DNA from: Phyto melanocephala
Taxonomy: Eukaryota; Arthropoda; Insecta; Diptera; Rhinophoridae
DNA: 64,000 nt
Direction: 5' to 3'
Assembly (NCBI GenBank): GCA_941918925.1
Contig: OW799233.1
Location: 141,858,223-141,922,222 of the forward strand
Shown here: positions 46,417-58,480 of the stretch, piece after piece
Numbering within the stretch: the first letter of the stretch is position 1
Layout of the letters: each line of letters opens with the position of its first letter
Notes under the pieces: generated by a model
Told to the model about the DNA's origin: nothing
Database searches by the model: none
What the model saw: the letters and a program-made list of their open reading frames with translations, nothing else
Program-made: the position numbers and the translations under genes

Positions 46417-49164
46417 ACAAGTAAGAGCACTATATTCGGCTGTGCCGAATCTTTTATACCCACCACCAATTTTGTGTACATTTAAAGCACAATATTTATT
46501 ATTTTGTTAATCATTATGGAATAATCTCTTTATAATAAAATATGTATCACTTTCTTTGTAGAGGGTGGTTAAATTTGAAGGGCCCATGTTGAAGGTGAAC
46601 TACACCTAGTCTTTAAATTTGTTTTCTGCATTTCATTTGACATTTCTCACTCTCAAACTTATTCAATTTGATCCGTGGAAAGATACGCAAATGAGCAACG
46701 CTTTAAAGTTATTTAAGTTTTTTATAAAAATGGGCGTTCAAATCAAAATGCATTTTGTGCAATTTGTAATTCTTTTGATCAACATAATCGTTCAAATTCG
46801 TCCACAATCGGGAGAATTAAAAAAAAATATTTAAATTTCTGCAAAACAGGTCTGTATAAAATGTTAGAAAATCTGTGAATGCCTTCTTAGTTCGTTGAAT
46901 GGGAACTATTGCTGTTTTTTGCGATAGTGTGGCAAAAGAGCAGTCAACCTCGACTCATCATCATGCCCAACAATTGAGCATCAATATTGTCATTGAAAAT
47001 TTTGGACCATCAGATAGAGGAGTGGCGCCAAGGATGGGGGGGGGCCATTTGGCCAATATTTTGTTAAATACATAATTGAACCATACAAATATTATCATTA
47101 TAAAAAGAAATAATAATATCCTAAATAATTTGTGTTTTATTTAAATACAACATCGGTCCTTAAAATTTAACCACCCTTTATAACTTCGATATGCTACTAA
47201 AATGCTTTTGTAAATGTAGTCTTTCAATGAAAGTGTGTTAAAGTAGCTGTGTCAATAAAGTTTCTGCTAATAAATACAACTTCGATATTTCAATATAGTC
47301 CTTTATTTTCCCAAAAACTTTGTCAATAGAGAAATTACATGAATTTAAGATAAACCGTTATATGGGAGGTAGTCGTTAAAGTGGGTGTGTCACCTAAACT
47401 TTTTGGCACAACAATAACATTGATTAGAAGGATATACGTAGCAAATTTGATCATCATACCTCTTATTTTGGCGGTTTTATGAGCTTTTAAATTACATTAA
47501 TGGTCTATAACGTGAAAAGTGGGCGTTATAGTAGGCATGTCAAAGTTATTTTTGCGAATGCGTACAACTTAGGTGTTTCAATATAGCCCTTTATTATTCC
47601 AAAATCTATATAAATTGAGAAGTTATATGAATTTTGGGTAAAACGTTATATGGGAGGTGGGCGTAAAAGTGGGCGTGGCACTTCAGTTTTTTGGCACAGT
47701 AATGAAATTGCCTAGGGGAATATACGTAGCAAATTTCATCATCATACCTCTTATTTTGGCGGTTTTATGAGCTTTTAAATTACATTAACGGTATATAACG
47801 TGAAAAGTGGGCGTTATAGTAGGCGTGTAAAAGTTATTTTTGCGAATGAGTACAACTTAGGTGTTTCAAAATAGCCCTTTATAATTCCAAAATCTTTATA
47901 AATAGAGAATTTATATGAATTTTAAGTAAAACGTTATATGGGAGGTGGGCGTTAAAGTGGGCGTGGCGCCTTAATTTTCTGGCACAGTAATTACATTGCT
48001 TAGGAGGATATACGTAGCGAATTTGATCATCATACCTCTAATTTTGGCGGTTTTATAAGCTTTTAAATTTCATTAACGGTCTATAACGTGAAAAGTGGGC
48101 GTTATAGTAGGCGTGTCAAAGTTATTTTTGCGAATGAGTACAACTTAGGTGTTTTAATATAGCCCTTTAGAATGCCAAAATCTTTATTAATAGAGAAATT
48201 ATATGAATTTTAAGTAAAACGTTATATGGGAGGTGGGCGTTAAAGTGGGCGTGGCACCTTAATTTTCTGGCACAGTAATGACATTGCCTAGGAGGATATA
48301 CGTAGCGAATTTGATCATCATACCTCTAATTTTGGCGGTTTTATGAGCTTTTAAATTTCATTAACGGTATATAACGTGAAAAGTGGGCGTTATAGTGGGC
48401 GTGTCAAAGTTATATTTTCGAATGAGTACAATTGAGATGTTTCAATATAGCCTTTATTATTCCAAAATCTATATAAATTGAGAAATTATATGAATTTTGG
48501 GTAAAACGTTATATGGGAGGTGGGCGTAAAAGTGGGCGTGGCACATTGATTTTCCGTTACAAAAAAGCGTCTTACCAATAAGCAAAGTGTGCAAAATTTC
48601 AGAGTCGTACATCCAATTTTGTTGCTTTTATGACGTTTTTGTTTTTAAATATACCGAAAAATACACTGTGCGGTATAAATTTTCGTACATTTTGATCGAT
48701 AACTCCTCTCCTAATGCATAGATTTAGATAATTTTCGGGAAAAAATATTGTTTTTACTCAGGAAATATATATTCGAAGTTTCATGAGTCTACGTTAATGC
48801 GTTTAGACACAATTCCATTTTATTCGATGTTTGAAGGACATGGTTTTTTCGACCTACTCTTGCTTTTCGAGCTATAACTCTCTTCCTAATATTCCGATTT
48901 AGCCCATTTTCAATACCAAACAAACCTTGTCTATAAGAAAGATTCTGGCAAAATTTGAGCCCCCTAGCTTTTTCGGTGCGACCTCTATCGTGCTTTCAAC
49001 AGACGGACAGACGGACAGACGGACGGACATAGCTAGATCGTCATCAAATCAAACCCTGATTCAGAATATATATACTTTATGGGGTCTAAAATGGATATTT
49101 CGATGTGTTACAAACGGAATGACAAAATGAATATACCCCCACCATTTTTTTGGTGGCGGGTATA
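46417..49164 (-). mobile_element. DINE-1/Helentron-like element, family 1, longest copy
   Basis: The tail ACAAGTAAGAGCACTATATT then TCGGCTGTGCCGA (hairpin) is at 46417. The hairpin head CCACCATTTTTTTGGTGGCG then GGTATA ends at 49164. Internal minisatellite units of about 288 bp carry GTTATATGGGAGGTGGGCGT, AAGTGGGCGTGGCAC and TCATCATACCTCTAATTTTG (units near 47354, 47641, 47931, 48220, 48506). Near the head are GACGGACAGACGGACAGACG and TAGCTAGATCGTCATCAAAT. The mariner-like element at 46561-47178 sits in its tail part. Confidence 0.8.
46561..47178 (+). mobile_element. Internally deleted mariner-like element, copy 3 (both ends intact)
   Basis: Ends GAGGGTGGTTAAATTTGAAG and CTTAAAATTTAACCACCCTT are inverted, with TA on each side (46559-46560, 47179-47180). 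The copy of the host repeat at 15160-15180 lacks the insert and has one TA (TTTCTTTGTATAACTTCGAT), proving a 618-bp insertion with TA duplication. Inside, the N-terminal transposase relic (RYANEQRFKVI) runs into RDSVAKEQSTSTHHHAQQLS-like and C-terminal fragments (GGHLANILLNT). It is a deletion derivative. Confidence 0.85.
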
Positions 49165-49975
49165 AAAAAATAAATGAAAAGAATTTAGCAATTTTATTTA
49201 GTTAGTTAGTTTTTTTAACTTTAAATGACTTTGATAATTGTAAAAATATAATCAATATAAAATAAAATCTATCTTTTTTAGAAATATAAAAACTTTTGTA
49301 AATTAAACAAAGATAGTTACCATAAATTATTTCCCGTAGTAAGAAAATTTATAACCTCAAATTTAAAGTAATTAATTTTTCATTTCCTAATTTCTTTCTT
49401 TTACATACAGAAACAAAAAAATAACATTATTTCAATTACAAAATATTTTATAGAAGGTTCGATAGTTTAAACTCGATATCTAATTTTCCTTTTTGTTGCT
49501 TTGAAACCCGCATAATTTTCTTAACGATAACAAATTTATAATATTAATACATACATACATATGTATGCATTAATAATAAAAAAAAAAACATTTAAACTAA
49601 ACATTTAAACATACATATGTATGCATTAATAATAAAAAAAAACATTTAAACTTTACATTTTCCATGTTTTTGTCACTGATTTTTGACTTTTTATATTTTT
49701 GGCTCAAATTTTTTGCAATCTCGCGGTCTTTTTGTTTGTGACTTATTTTGACAGTTCAAAGTGAGAAGTTCTCGCCTTAAAACTTTACAGAAACACTTTT
49801 TTTATGGCTTACGAGTATTTTTCTTACGTGACAGGTATTTCTCGCATTAATAGTTACAGAAACAGTACAGTGAGAAAAAACAGCTGTTTGTTTCGATTTG
49901 TAGTATTTCTGTACCAATTTACATGTTTCAAGTGAAAAGTTTCTTGTAGCGAGAGTTACAGAACATGGGCACAGG

Positions 49976-50211
49976 TGACAATGAATTAACATAAAGATAA
50001 CGGTTGTAATATTTTTTATAGCCTTTTACCGCCGAACTAACTTTATTTAAAACGCCCATTTTACGGTAAACTTAAAAATTTCGACGTGATTGTCTTTGTA
50101 TCAAGGTCAAGCTATCTAGTATCAGATGATCGAGTAAAAAACGCCAAATTAAATATAAAATGGGTTATTAAAGGTATATAACAAAATAACATATGGGCAT
50201 TTTCATGTCAT
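49976..50211. other. Spacer
   Basis: No feature recognised. Confidence 0.35.
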
Positions 50212-50714
50212 CGTACGTGACATTTGTACTCCTTTAAAGTGGAGTAATTTTTGCAAAAGTAAGAGTAACTGAAACAAAATTAGATCTTTATGTTGCATTC
50301 AAAGGGTACTTTATTAAAAAAAAAAATTAATTATATTCGAATCATTGTTGTCTTAAATATGCAGAAAAATAAGAATATATCGTACGTGACATAAAACAGA
50401 AGTGATTTTGAGGTATATATGGAAAATAAAAAAGTCTGCAAAAAAAAATTTTTTTTTTTTAATTTATTACACTAAACAAAATATTTTTCATTAAAAATCC
50501 ATCATACTTAATTGAAAACAATCTTTAAACGATTCTATAATATATTCAATTTAATATCGTACGTGACAGATTTTTCTCTAATAGTATTCTTAGGTAATAA
50601 AATTATATATTTTGTTAAGAAAAAAAGTTAAATTCTAAATAAGGTGCTCTTGCGACTGTTCAAATACGAATGACGGAGACAAATAATATTTTTTTTGGCA
50701 CTACGTACGTGACA
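50212..50714. repeat. Four spaced copies of CGTACGTGAC
   Basis: The 10-mer CGTACGTGAC, usually preceded by AT and followed by A, occurs at 50212, 50381, 50558 and 50704, spaced 169, 177 and 146 bp apart in one strand sense. The sequence between copies is AT-rich and hardly conserved. It may be a decayed satellite or a set of protein-binding sites. Confidence 0.6.
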
Positions 50715-51502
50715 CTAAAATAACATCCAAGGGAACTCAAAGAAAATACCGCTAATTGGACTCTATATTTTCTTTTTTCTTATGGGTCTTGTTTTTGTTA
50801 CGTAATTTTTAAGGAATATTTACAATTACAATTTATTTTTACAATTCAGTCGCTAAAAAAAATAGTTGATTGCAATTCTTTAAAATAAGTCAAAGAGATA
50901 ATCAGACTAAACTTTTATTATTGCTCTTAAAACAATTTAATAAGCTCTTAATACCTGCGCATAGTAAAATTTGAGTTTTGTTTTTAACAATAAACTTATG
51001 CTAAAAAACTTTCAAGAGTTTTTATTTTTACAATCGTGGTTGACATATTCATGGAAATGCCCGTATGTATGGATGTTTATAAATAAATAACTATTGTTCT
51101 ATGTTTCGACCAAAATGTTATTACAGTGTCAAAATCGGACAATATGATTTCAATAGGAAATCCGAATAGCCACAGATATACATATACAATTTTACTGGAA
51201 GTAACTTTAATAAATAATATAATTGATGAAATAAGCAATTTCATTAATATAATATAAAAAAAAATAGAATTATTGACGTGTTTAAATTAATTATAAGATT
51301 TATGAAATTTACACAAATTTTAATTCATTTCTTTGTTGATATTTTTCGCAGTATTTTATTATTTATTTAGTAAATCGTATATCACATACAACAAGAAATT
51401 AATCGTTTTAATTACAGTATGTGATCTTATAGTGCTATTAAATACATTCTTGTTACAGCTATATTATAAATCACAAAATTATACAAAAAAAAAAAAAAAA
51501 AA
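50715..51502. other. AT-rich spacer
   Basis: No feature recognised. Confidence 0.35.
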
Positions 51503-52168
51503 ACAAGTAACCGAATCTTATATACCCTTCACAACGTGTAGTCAGGCAATAACAATTGTTTGTATCACCATTCATCTCATATAAAATACGTACATATGTA
51601 CATGTAAAAAACATTAAAAAAAAAAAATTTAAAAAAAATATATTAAAAATAAAAAAAAAATTACAAAAAAAATTAAAAAAATATAAAAAACAAACTAAAA
51701 AAACTTTTTAAAAAAAATAAAAAAGAAATAATAAAATATAAATAATATATTAAATAAAATAAAATAAAATTTTCTTGGCTTAGCTGGGATTCGATTCTAC
51801 GTTTACTCTAACCAGTATATAAGTATGTATGTCGTTGTTGTAATTGTGAAAAAAATGAGGTGGTCGTGGTTTTTTGCTCATATCTCAGAAAGTTATGGGG
51901 CGATTGTGCGATTGTCAATAAAGATTAATTCCTGGATATTTCCAAGAGATTAATACCATATAGAGATCTGAGGAGCATATAGTTGCTTCTATAAATTGAT
52001 TTCAACCAACACACGGACAGACGGACAGACGGTTAGGGCTTAATCGACTCCTATATTCATAAGCTTTCAGAAAATTTTCACTTAATGGGGTCGGAAATGA
52101 AAATTGTAGAAATTACAAACGGAATGACAAAGCTATATATACCCTTTTGCACCACAGGTGAAGGGTAT
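51503..52168 (-). mobile_element. DINE-1-like element, family 2, with damaged tail hairpin
   Basis: The tail ACAAGTAACCGAATCTTATA lacks the GAGTGCTATATTCGGCCGTG half of the terminal hairpin seen in sister copies. Then come TACCCTTCACAACGTGTAGT, an A-rich tract, TTAGCTGGGATTCGATTCTA, GGACAGACGGACAGACGG and TATACCCTTTTGCACCACAG, ending GAAGGGTATA at 52168. Confidence 0.75.
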
Positions 52169-54635
52169 AAAAAAATAATAAAAAAATTTTAAATTTTAAA
52201 AATTCAAGAATAATTTATTTTTTAATTGTTTAACGTTGCCTATAGTTTGCATTGTGTGTGGTAGTGTATTTTTTCAATTAAAGCTAATCATTTTCATATA
52301 ATAAATAGTAGTTTTAGTTGCTTTTTGTTGAATATGTGTAACACTGATTTCAAGCCAAATACATATGTACAACACTTTTTATTTGATAGTTATACTTGTC
52401 AAAAAGAATAACTGTTACAAATCTTCTAAACTTTCATTCCTATAATATTCATTGTGAAGTGAAGGTCTAACCTTTAAGTTTTTAACAAATAATAAAACAC
52501 ATCTTTCTTGAATTACCACTCAAAGGAGTTTTATTGTTGAACTACCGTTATTAGTTTTAACCAAAAAACTAACACTTTTTTTTAACTTTTTAAAATTTTA
52601 AATGTTTTCTTTAGACCGTGTAATAATACAATCAATAAAACCATATAGACAATACTTAGTGAGTTTTAATTTTTATAACTATAAGAGGGTTTTTCTTGTG
52701 ACCTACGCCACAACGTTCAATTCAAATACATTTTCTCAAGCCATCAACTTAAAAGCATTATCTTGTATGTTTAACTGTAATGTTAATGAAAGCCGTTAAT
52801 AAATTATATATTTGAAAAGATTTACTAATTAACTCTGAAGAATTACATAAATAACTCTAATAAGACAAGTGACAAGTGAAACAAATAATTAGTATTTTTC
52901 GGACAAAAGAATAATAAAATAATTTAGATTTTCTTCTAATGATTTTATTGTGGCCTACATTACTACGATACTTTTACTTAAAACTGAGTTACCAGGTGAT
53001 TTTGATAAAAAATCGGCATTATCGGGACTTTAATTTTCAGAAGACGTTAAAAAAAATATATTATCAAACCAGCACAACTTAGAATTAACTTAAGTAACGA
53101 ACATATCAAATAACATAAAATTAAATAAAACTACATGTTTAACAAATAAATTGTAGTTAATTTAAACGAAATATATAAATATACTTGTAGTTTAGGGTAC
53201 AAAAATACTTTTATGATTCTTTGTGCAATTAAAAATATATTTTTGTGGCAAAACGAAATAACTACTTAAGTAGACATAAGCTGAAATTTAAATAATAACA
53301 TCATTGCTATCCGGCCATTCCAGACTTTACAGAAAGTTATAGAGTAAAATCTTATTGCCTAACTTTTTATTCAAGGAACAATGTTTTTTGGAATAACAGC
53401 TAATTTTAATTTAAATTTTAACTAAAAAAGCGTGAACCAATATGCTCTTAATTTTTAAAGCGCGGATTTCCTGTAATAGTTTTTGTTGCAATATAAATCA
53501 TTTTTTTTTAAATTAACTCAAATATATAAAAGTGCTTTCCTGAAAACTATAAAAACCAAGATATGGGGCAACCACGTTTGTCTTAAAATAAATTTTTTCA
53601 GTAGACCCAAAAAACCATTTTATATACAACTACGGGTTGAACTTTTTAAAGTTTTTTTTACCATTCATATAAATTAAGATTTTACAATTTTTTTTTTTTA
53701 ATTTCGGACAAATATCATTTGAAAATCATATCATAGCAAAGACCAAAATAAACAAAGTGGTACGAAGACTAAAAGTGTGTGCAGATAAAGTAGCATATGT
53801 CAACTTAGGTTGTACACAACTAATTATTCTACTTTGAGTAAACTGAAAAATAATCAGCAAAAAATTTTTTAAATGTGTTTACAAATGAAAACGTATGTGG
53901 TTGTGTGTAAAAAAAAATGAAATAATTTGCTGCATTAGTGCTGTACGTGTTTTGAATATATATTGAAGCTACGCTGTTATTTCATTAAAAAATTGGAATG
54001 GGTCTAGCTTATTTCGAAAATTTGTAAAACCAAGTAAAGGTCATTTAAAATCAATCAATATGGCATTAATAAGTCAAAATCGTTAAAAATGAACATTCGC
54101 GTTTGCCCATGAAAACCACAGATGTCAGAGTTTGATATTTGAAACAGTTTGAGTTACTAAATGTAAAATAGTCTTTGGAATAAAAATATTTTGTAAGTAT
54201 TAATCTTCCATAGAACATCGAAATAATGTTTTTTTTAGGTTGATTTGATTAAAATTTTTTTACACGCATGCATATGAAACAATATGGAATGACTACAACA
54301 TGCTCTACAAACTTTTACAGCATTAAAGATGCACCCCCGATTCCTCAAGTTCTAAATCTAAAATTTCTTTGCAAAAAAGTTTGCGAAATTTCTTCACTTT
54401 CTTTAAAAAATTAAAAAAAAAAAAAATAATTTACCAATTTTATCTTTCTTAATCCAGAGTCTAATATTTGTTTTCTTCACAAAGAATGCTGGGGCATTCT
54501 TTGAGATTCTAGATAAAAGAATCATTCGTTTTTATAATTTTGTTAGGGCAAATTGTATTTAAAGGTTTTTTGTTTAAAATCAAAACTTTTTATGAGTTCA
54601 CCTGCATATGCAATATAGAAATTTAAACAACTACT
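52169..54635. other. AT-rich spacer
   Basis: No gene recognised. A small inverted repeat AAAGAATGC..GCATTCTTT lies at 54481-54502. Confidence 0.4.
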
Positions 54636-55130
54636 AGTCTGTGCCCGCGACTTCATCTGCGTAGTTATCGGGACAAAAGGTAGACCTTTTAAGTAATTAT
54701 ACAGGTTGTTATATACATTTCTGTGTGGCAAATTTCATTTAAATCCATTTAGTAATTTTTGAGTATGATTGAGTAAAAATATTTAAACATTTCAACGTAC
54801 AAGCATTCATATTTTTTATATTAGTGAAATAGAACTTAATTTAAAAAAGAAATACTTCTACAGACGACGTTGGATGATTAAGATTTTTTTTTTGCCAGTA
54901 AGTGTAAATTTTGGGCACTCGCAACCTTTAAGCAACCAAGTAAATCAAAATATTGTTTGCATAATTCCGACAATTCGCCTATTGTAATAAAAGGTAGCCT
55001 AGTGATATTGTGTTAATCTAGGTTGTTGTCTATCTGTGTGCCAAATTTTATTAAGTTCCGTTCAGCCGTTTTTGCGTGATTGAGTAACAGACATCCAAAC
55101 ATCTAAACATACATAAATTTTCGTTTTTGT
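54636..55130 (+). mobile_element. Insect RTE/SINE-type 3'-end repeat (decayed, two partial units)
   Basis: It reads CTGTGCCCGCGACTTCATCT then GCGTAGTTATCGGGACAAAA, GTGTGGCAAATTTCATTTAA and CATTTAGTAATTTTTGAGTA. A second version follows from 54985 (AAAAGGTAGCCTAGTGATAT, CTGTGTGCCAAATTTTATTA, CCGTTCAGCCGTTTTTGCGT, then AACAGACATCCAAACATC). This phrase is common at the 3' ends of insect RTE-type LINEs and derived SINEs. The class assignment is from memory and moderate. Confidence 0.5.
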
Positions 55131-55211
55131 TAAGCTTTGATTTTGATTTAACTCTTTCGCTGACAATACTTAATATACTTAATCAAATTTGAAAAAATTG
55201 GTTTGGTGTTA

Positions 55212-55670
55212 TCTATATATATATATAAATCAATGCCACTTTTCGTTGTCATTTTATAACTCAAGAACGGGCTTACCTATCCATACCAAATGTTTAGGCT
55301 TTGTTCGGAATGATTAGTAGATGGTTTATATGAATTTTGCATAAAATCCGTCTAGCGGTTTACGGGTAAAAAAAGGTAAAATCGGTAACTCAGTATCTCC
55401 GGGCTTAATAAAGATATCACAAAAATTCAAAAAGGACCAAAGAGCATGCTAAAAAAAAAATTGAATAGGTTTCTGGTACTTTTTGGAAATTTTGAGTTTT
55501 AAGGGGATTAAATGGATAAAACCAGAATTTTGGTCCTTTTTTGAATAGCACCGTTTTTTAAGTGTTTATCAAAAAACACAAAAATCGCCAAATCATCACC
55601 TTGATAGTTTTAAGGCAAAAAATCGGCAAAATGCCGATATGTCGGCAAATATGACAGGGCTGTTTGAAAA
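55212..55670 (+). mobile_element. Helitron 5' end
   Basis: It starts TCTATATATATATATAAATC directly after an A (55211), then CACTTTTCGTTGTCATTTTA and ATAACTCAAGAACGGGCTTA, the usual leader phrase of insect Helitrons. The 3' hairpin and CTAG end were not found, so the end coordinate is arbitrary. Repeated ATCGGCAAAATGCCGATATG sequence lies near 55620. Confidence 0.55.
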
Positions 55671-56609
55671 ATAACGTAGAGCCATAAAAGATAATTGATT
55701 ATCTATATTTTCTGTTTTCTTTTTCTATTTAATATTTTTCCATATTTCCCCAAGTTTTATATATTTCAGCATTAAAAGGCATTTAGTTTATATTGTAGTA
55801 AACTAAATTTATCTAGTACATAAATCTAACTTCATTTCATTTTACCTCCTAAACACTTGGTTTAATTTATTACTTGAGGTTTAAGTACACACATTCATAA
55901 AAAACTTAATACATTATATTAAACACCTTAACCTTTTGCTCCTTCTTTAGTTTTTTTTTTTTTTCTTTAGCAGTACACACATATAAAATCCATTTTTATG
56001 AGTGGTTTTTCTACAAGTTCGTATTCTTTCTCTTTCCAAGTGCTTTATTAATAACAATAGACATTGAAATTGTTAGTTAAATTGTTTGTAAAATGTTTTA
56101 AACTGTTTGCACTTGTTGTTTTATATTCACTTCATTTACCCTTCTATCATCAAGTTGTATGTTTTATTAGAGTATTTGTACTTAATTGGAATAATGTTCT
56201 TTATTATAGAGCAATTTAATTATGTCTCTATAACTATTTATGTTTGTAAATACATATCGTTTATTCCAAAATTGTTTAAACATTCACACAAATTTGCGGT
56301 ATCAGAACTTAATATTTCGTTCAGTTAAAGATAAAGCAGAAATATATTTTCAGTTATGAAAAAAGTGTTAAATTGCTTTAACAATGCTTTGTACCTTTAA
56401 TGGCAACTAAATACGCATTTTAATCATGCTATGCATGTATCTTGTTGCTTTTGATGGGTTAAAGGTGTCAGTCAGTAGTTTTATAGTTCACTGCCTGTCA
56501 GTATTTACAGAATATACGAATTAATTAAGTGTTAAATGGTTTGTAGCAGTTCATATTTTAATTATTCATCAACAACTTTAACTATAAAGAATTTTTGGGG
56601 TAAACATTA
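55671..56609. other. AT-rich spacer
   Basis: No feature recognised. Confidence 0.35.
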
Positions 56610-56960
56610 GGGTGGAGCATCAGAATATCGCTAGAACCTTGCATTCGTTTTATCTCGCTTACATGAGAAAAATAATAATAAAAAAATATTTGACTGAAAG
56701 TATTAAAATCCAAGATGGTCGCCACTACAATCACAACAATATTGATATCAAATAATATTGCTCGACCGGTTAAATGTACGAAAGTATGAAAAAGTTTACA
56801 TCCAAAATGGCGTCCTAAATAAATTGGCGTATGTATGAGTCAGATAGAGTAATTAAGGTTTTGTGCCCTTCAGCTGTTACAATATTGGTATCAGATAGAA
56901 GGGCTTGACCAGTGAAATATAGTAAACTATATATAAGTTGAAATCCAAGATGGCGTCCTA
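56610..56960. repeat. Decayed tandem repeat with ATGGCGTCC motifs
   Basis: TCCAAGATGGTCGCC (56711), TCCAAAATGGCGTCCTAAAT (56800) and TCCAAGATGGCGTCCTAAAT (56944) recur at about 90 and 144 bp spacing, with a shared GATATCA.ATAAT/GGTATCAGATAG element between. The family is not known. A distant relative may exist at 21535-21720 on the other strand. Confidence 0.5.
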
Positions 56961-57139
56961 AATAAAATGGCAAATACATGCACAGAAAGAAAAATGATGT
57001 TCTAAATCTAAGAATTAAATTCTTGATTTAAGCCGGAATCGTGCTTAAAAATTCAAGTACGATTTATTTCATTGACCATTGATAACGTTTGGAATGGTCA
57101 AGAGGCTTTAGTTCTTGAGTCAATTGCACCTTGTAAGCG

Positions 57140-57493
57140 TGTAAATGCAAGTCTTTATGCATAATGTTCATCAACGACAACGAGTTGAGGTGGACGGCAC
57201 TTCAGTCACACTATCGCGAACAGCAACAATATTTTCCGCATTCACTGGTATTTTCATATCTTCTACAGACCCGGTTTGCTCAAATTTTTGCATGATTTTT
57301 CCGATTGTACGCACATTTGAACATTTGAAAAAATCACGAAGAGCACGATATGCATTTTTATTTAAAGGCCCATTTTCATGGTTTAAATTGAGTGAGTCTG
57401 AATTTGAGAAATGTCAAATGAAATACAGATAAAAAACTTGACGTTTAGGTGTGGTTCACATTCAATATTGGCCCTTAAAATTTAGCCACCCTT
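57140..57493 (-). mobile_element. Mariner-like element, copy 4 (one end)
   Basis: The right end (element 5' end on the minus strand) is the complement of AAGGGTGGCTAAATTTTAAG, ending at 57493 before TA. The complement then gives the family leader and transposase pieces RAL.DFFKCSNVRTIGKI, FEQTGSVEDMKIPV and NAENIVAVRDSVTEVPSTST. The initiator region is deleted. The copy stops near 57140 without its second end. Confidence 0.75.
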
Positions 57494-57774
57494 TATTCAA
57501 ACTAATTAAAAACAGTGTAAATGGTTAGACAACTGAATTTTTATTTGCTGATATTTCAAGGAGGAGAAACGTAAGCCAGTGGCTGGTTTCAAAAATCCAT
57601 TCCATTCGACTAGTATCGGATAACTATTTTCTTTTAAGACAATTATCGCATTTAACTGGTAGTTAAGTTAAATATAATCAAAATAAGAAAAATTAAAAAA
57701 AAATTGCATTGAAAGTGAGAGATCAATTTATTTATTACTTTGTAGATTTAAGATTTTTTTGAAATTTTCTTTGC
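57494..57774. other. Spacer
   Basis: No feature recognised. Confidence 0.35.
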
Positions 57775-58480
57775 TTGACTTAAACACAATATAAAATTAT
57801 ATCTGATGCAAAAGAAATTGTATTCAACAACATACATGTAAATAAACAAAAACTGTTCTTCAATTGGCAATACAAAATACAGAGGGGCGTTCTAAATTTG
57901 CCAATTATTTCATGCGTACTATTTTGATATATGATAGCACTTTGCATGAATAATAGGCATCGTATGTTAAATAAATTGACTGTAGCTGCGTATAAGATGT
58001 CTTCAAATACAACTTCTTTAAGATTGTTTAGCAGTTTTTGAAATTTCATTTTAATGATTTGCGGATTCATGTCCTAAAGCTCAATTTATTTTATAAAAAC
58101 GTGTCTTGGTTCTAACCTTTCACAAAGGTTAGCTTCAATGTAATAAAGCATTACCACCCAATGAACGTTTCGATTTAGATTTAATGTCATCATTAGGGAA
58201 TATTTATGAAAATTTACAAAAGGCACTGATAGCCTGGGTGGGACGTAAACAATATTTCTAATGGATGGAGTTAAAGGCAGTGCTTTATAAGGAATAATTA
58301 GGTCATTACTGCTTTGTTTTGTGGTTAAAAGGCGTAAGTATATAATTTCTTTATTTTAAAGTAATTCAAAATTTATTATTATTATTGATTATATTATTAA
58401 TAAAAATTTTGATTACTTTATCCTTGAGAATAATAACAACTTTACTTAGGTTAATATAATTAGTTGTTAAATATAACTTA
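57775..58480 (-). repeat. Unclassified dispersed repeat, copy 2
   Basis: The reverse complement aligns with 43810-44490 along most of its length. A minus-strand frame at 57780-58070 (96 residues, MNPQIIKMKFQKLLNNLKEV then VFEDILYAATVNLFNI) shares its first part with the frame in copy 1 but differs in length. I do not recognise a protein family. Confidence 0.65.

Larger units (their letters stand above)
45817..49975 (-). mobile_element. Harbinger-like element, copy 2, enlarged by nested insertions
   Basis: The right end CTGTAACTCTCGC-type terminus (complement of GAGAGTTACAGAACATGGGC at 49952-49971) and the left end CAGTACTGTAACTCATGGCG (45817) match the ends of copy 1 at 24840-25575. A transposase relic at 45970-46245 reads ISAEERNKMYNAALVRA, RLCDSTDSFEMPEN*FKELY and RLSRSSAMVLL. 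The LRD.SDPF.(M/L)....F..L(F/Y)RLS block is how Harbinger (HARBI1-type) transposases begin. From 46417 to 49164 it is interrupted by a DINE-1-like element. Confidence 0.6.

Noticed and set aside
57780..58070. 96-residue minus-strand frame as a possible gene
   Set aside because: The homologous frame in the other repeat copy has a different length and ends early, so it looks like repeat sequence and not a conserved protein.
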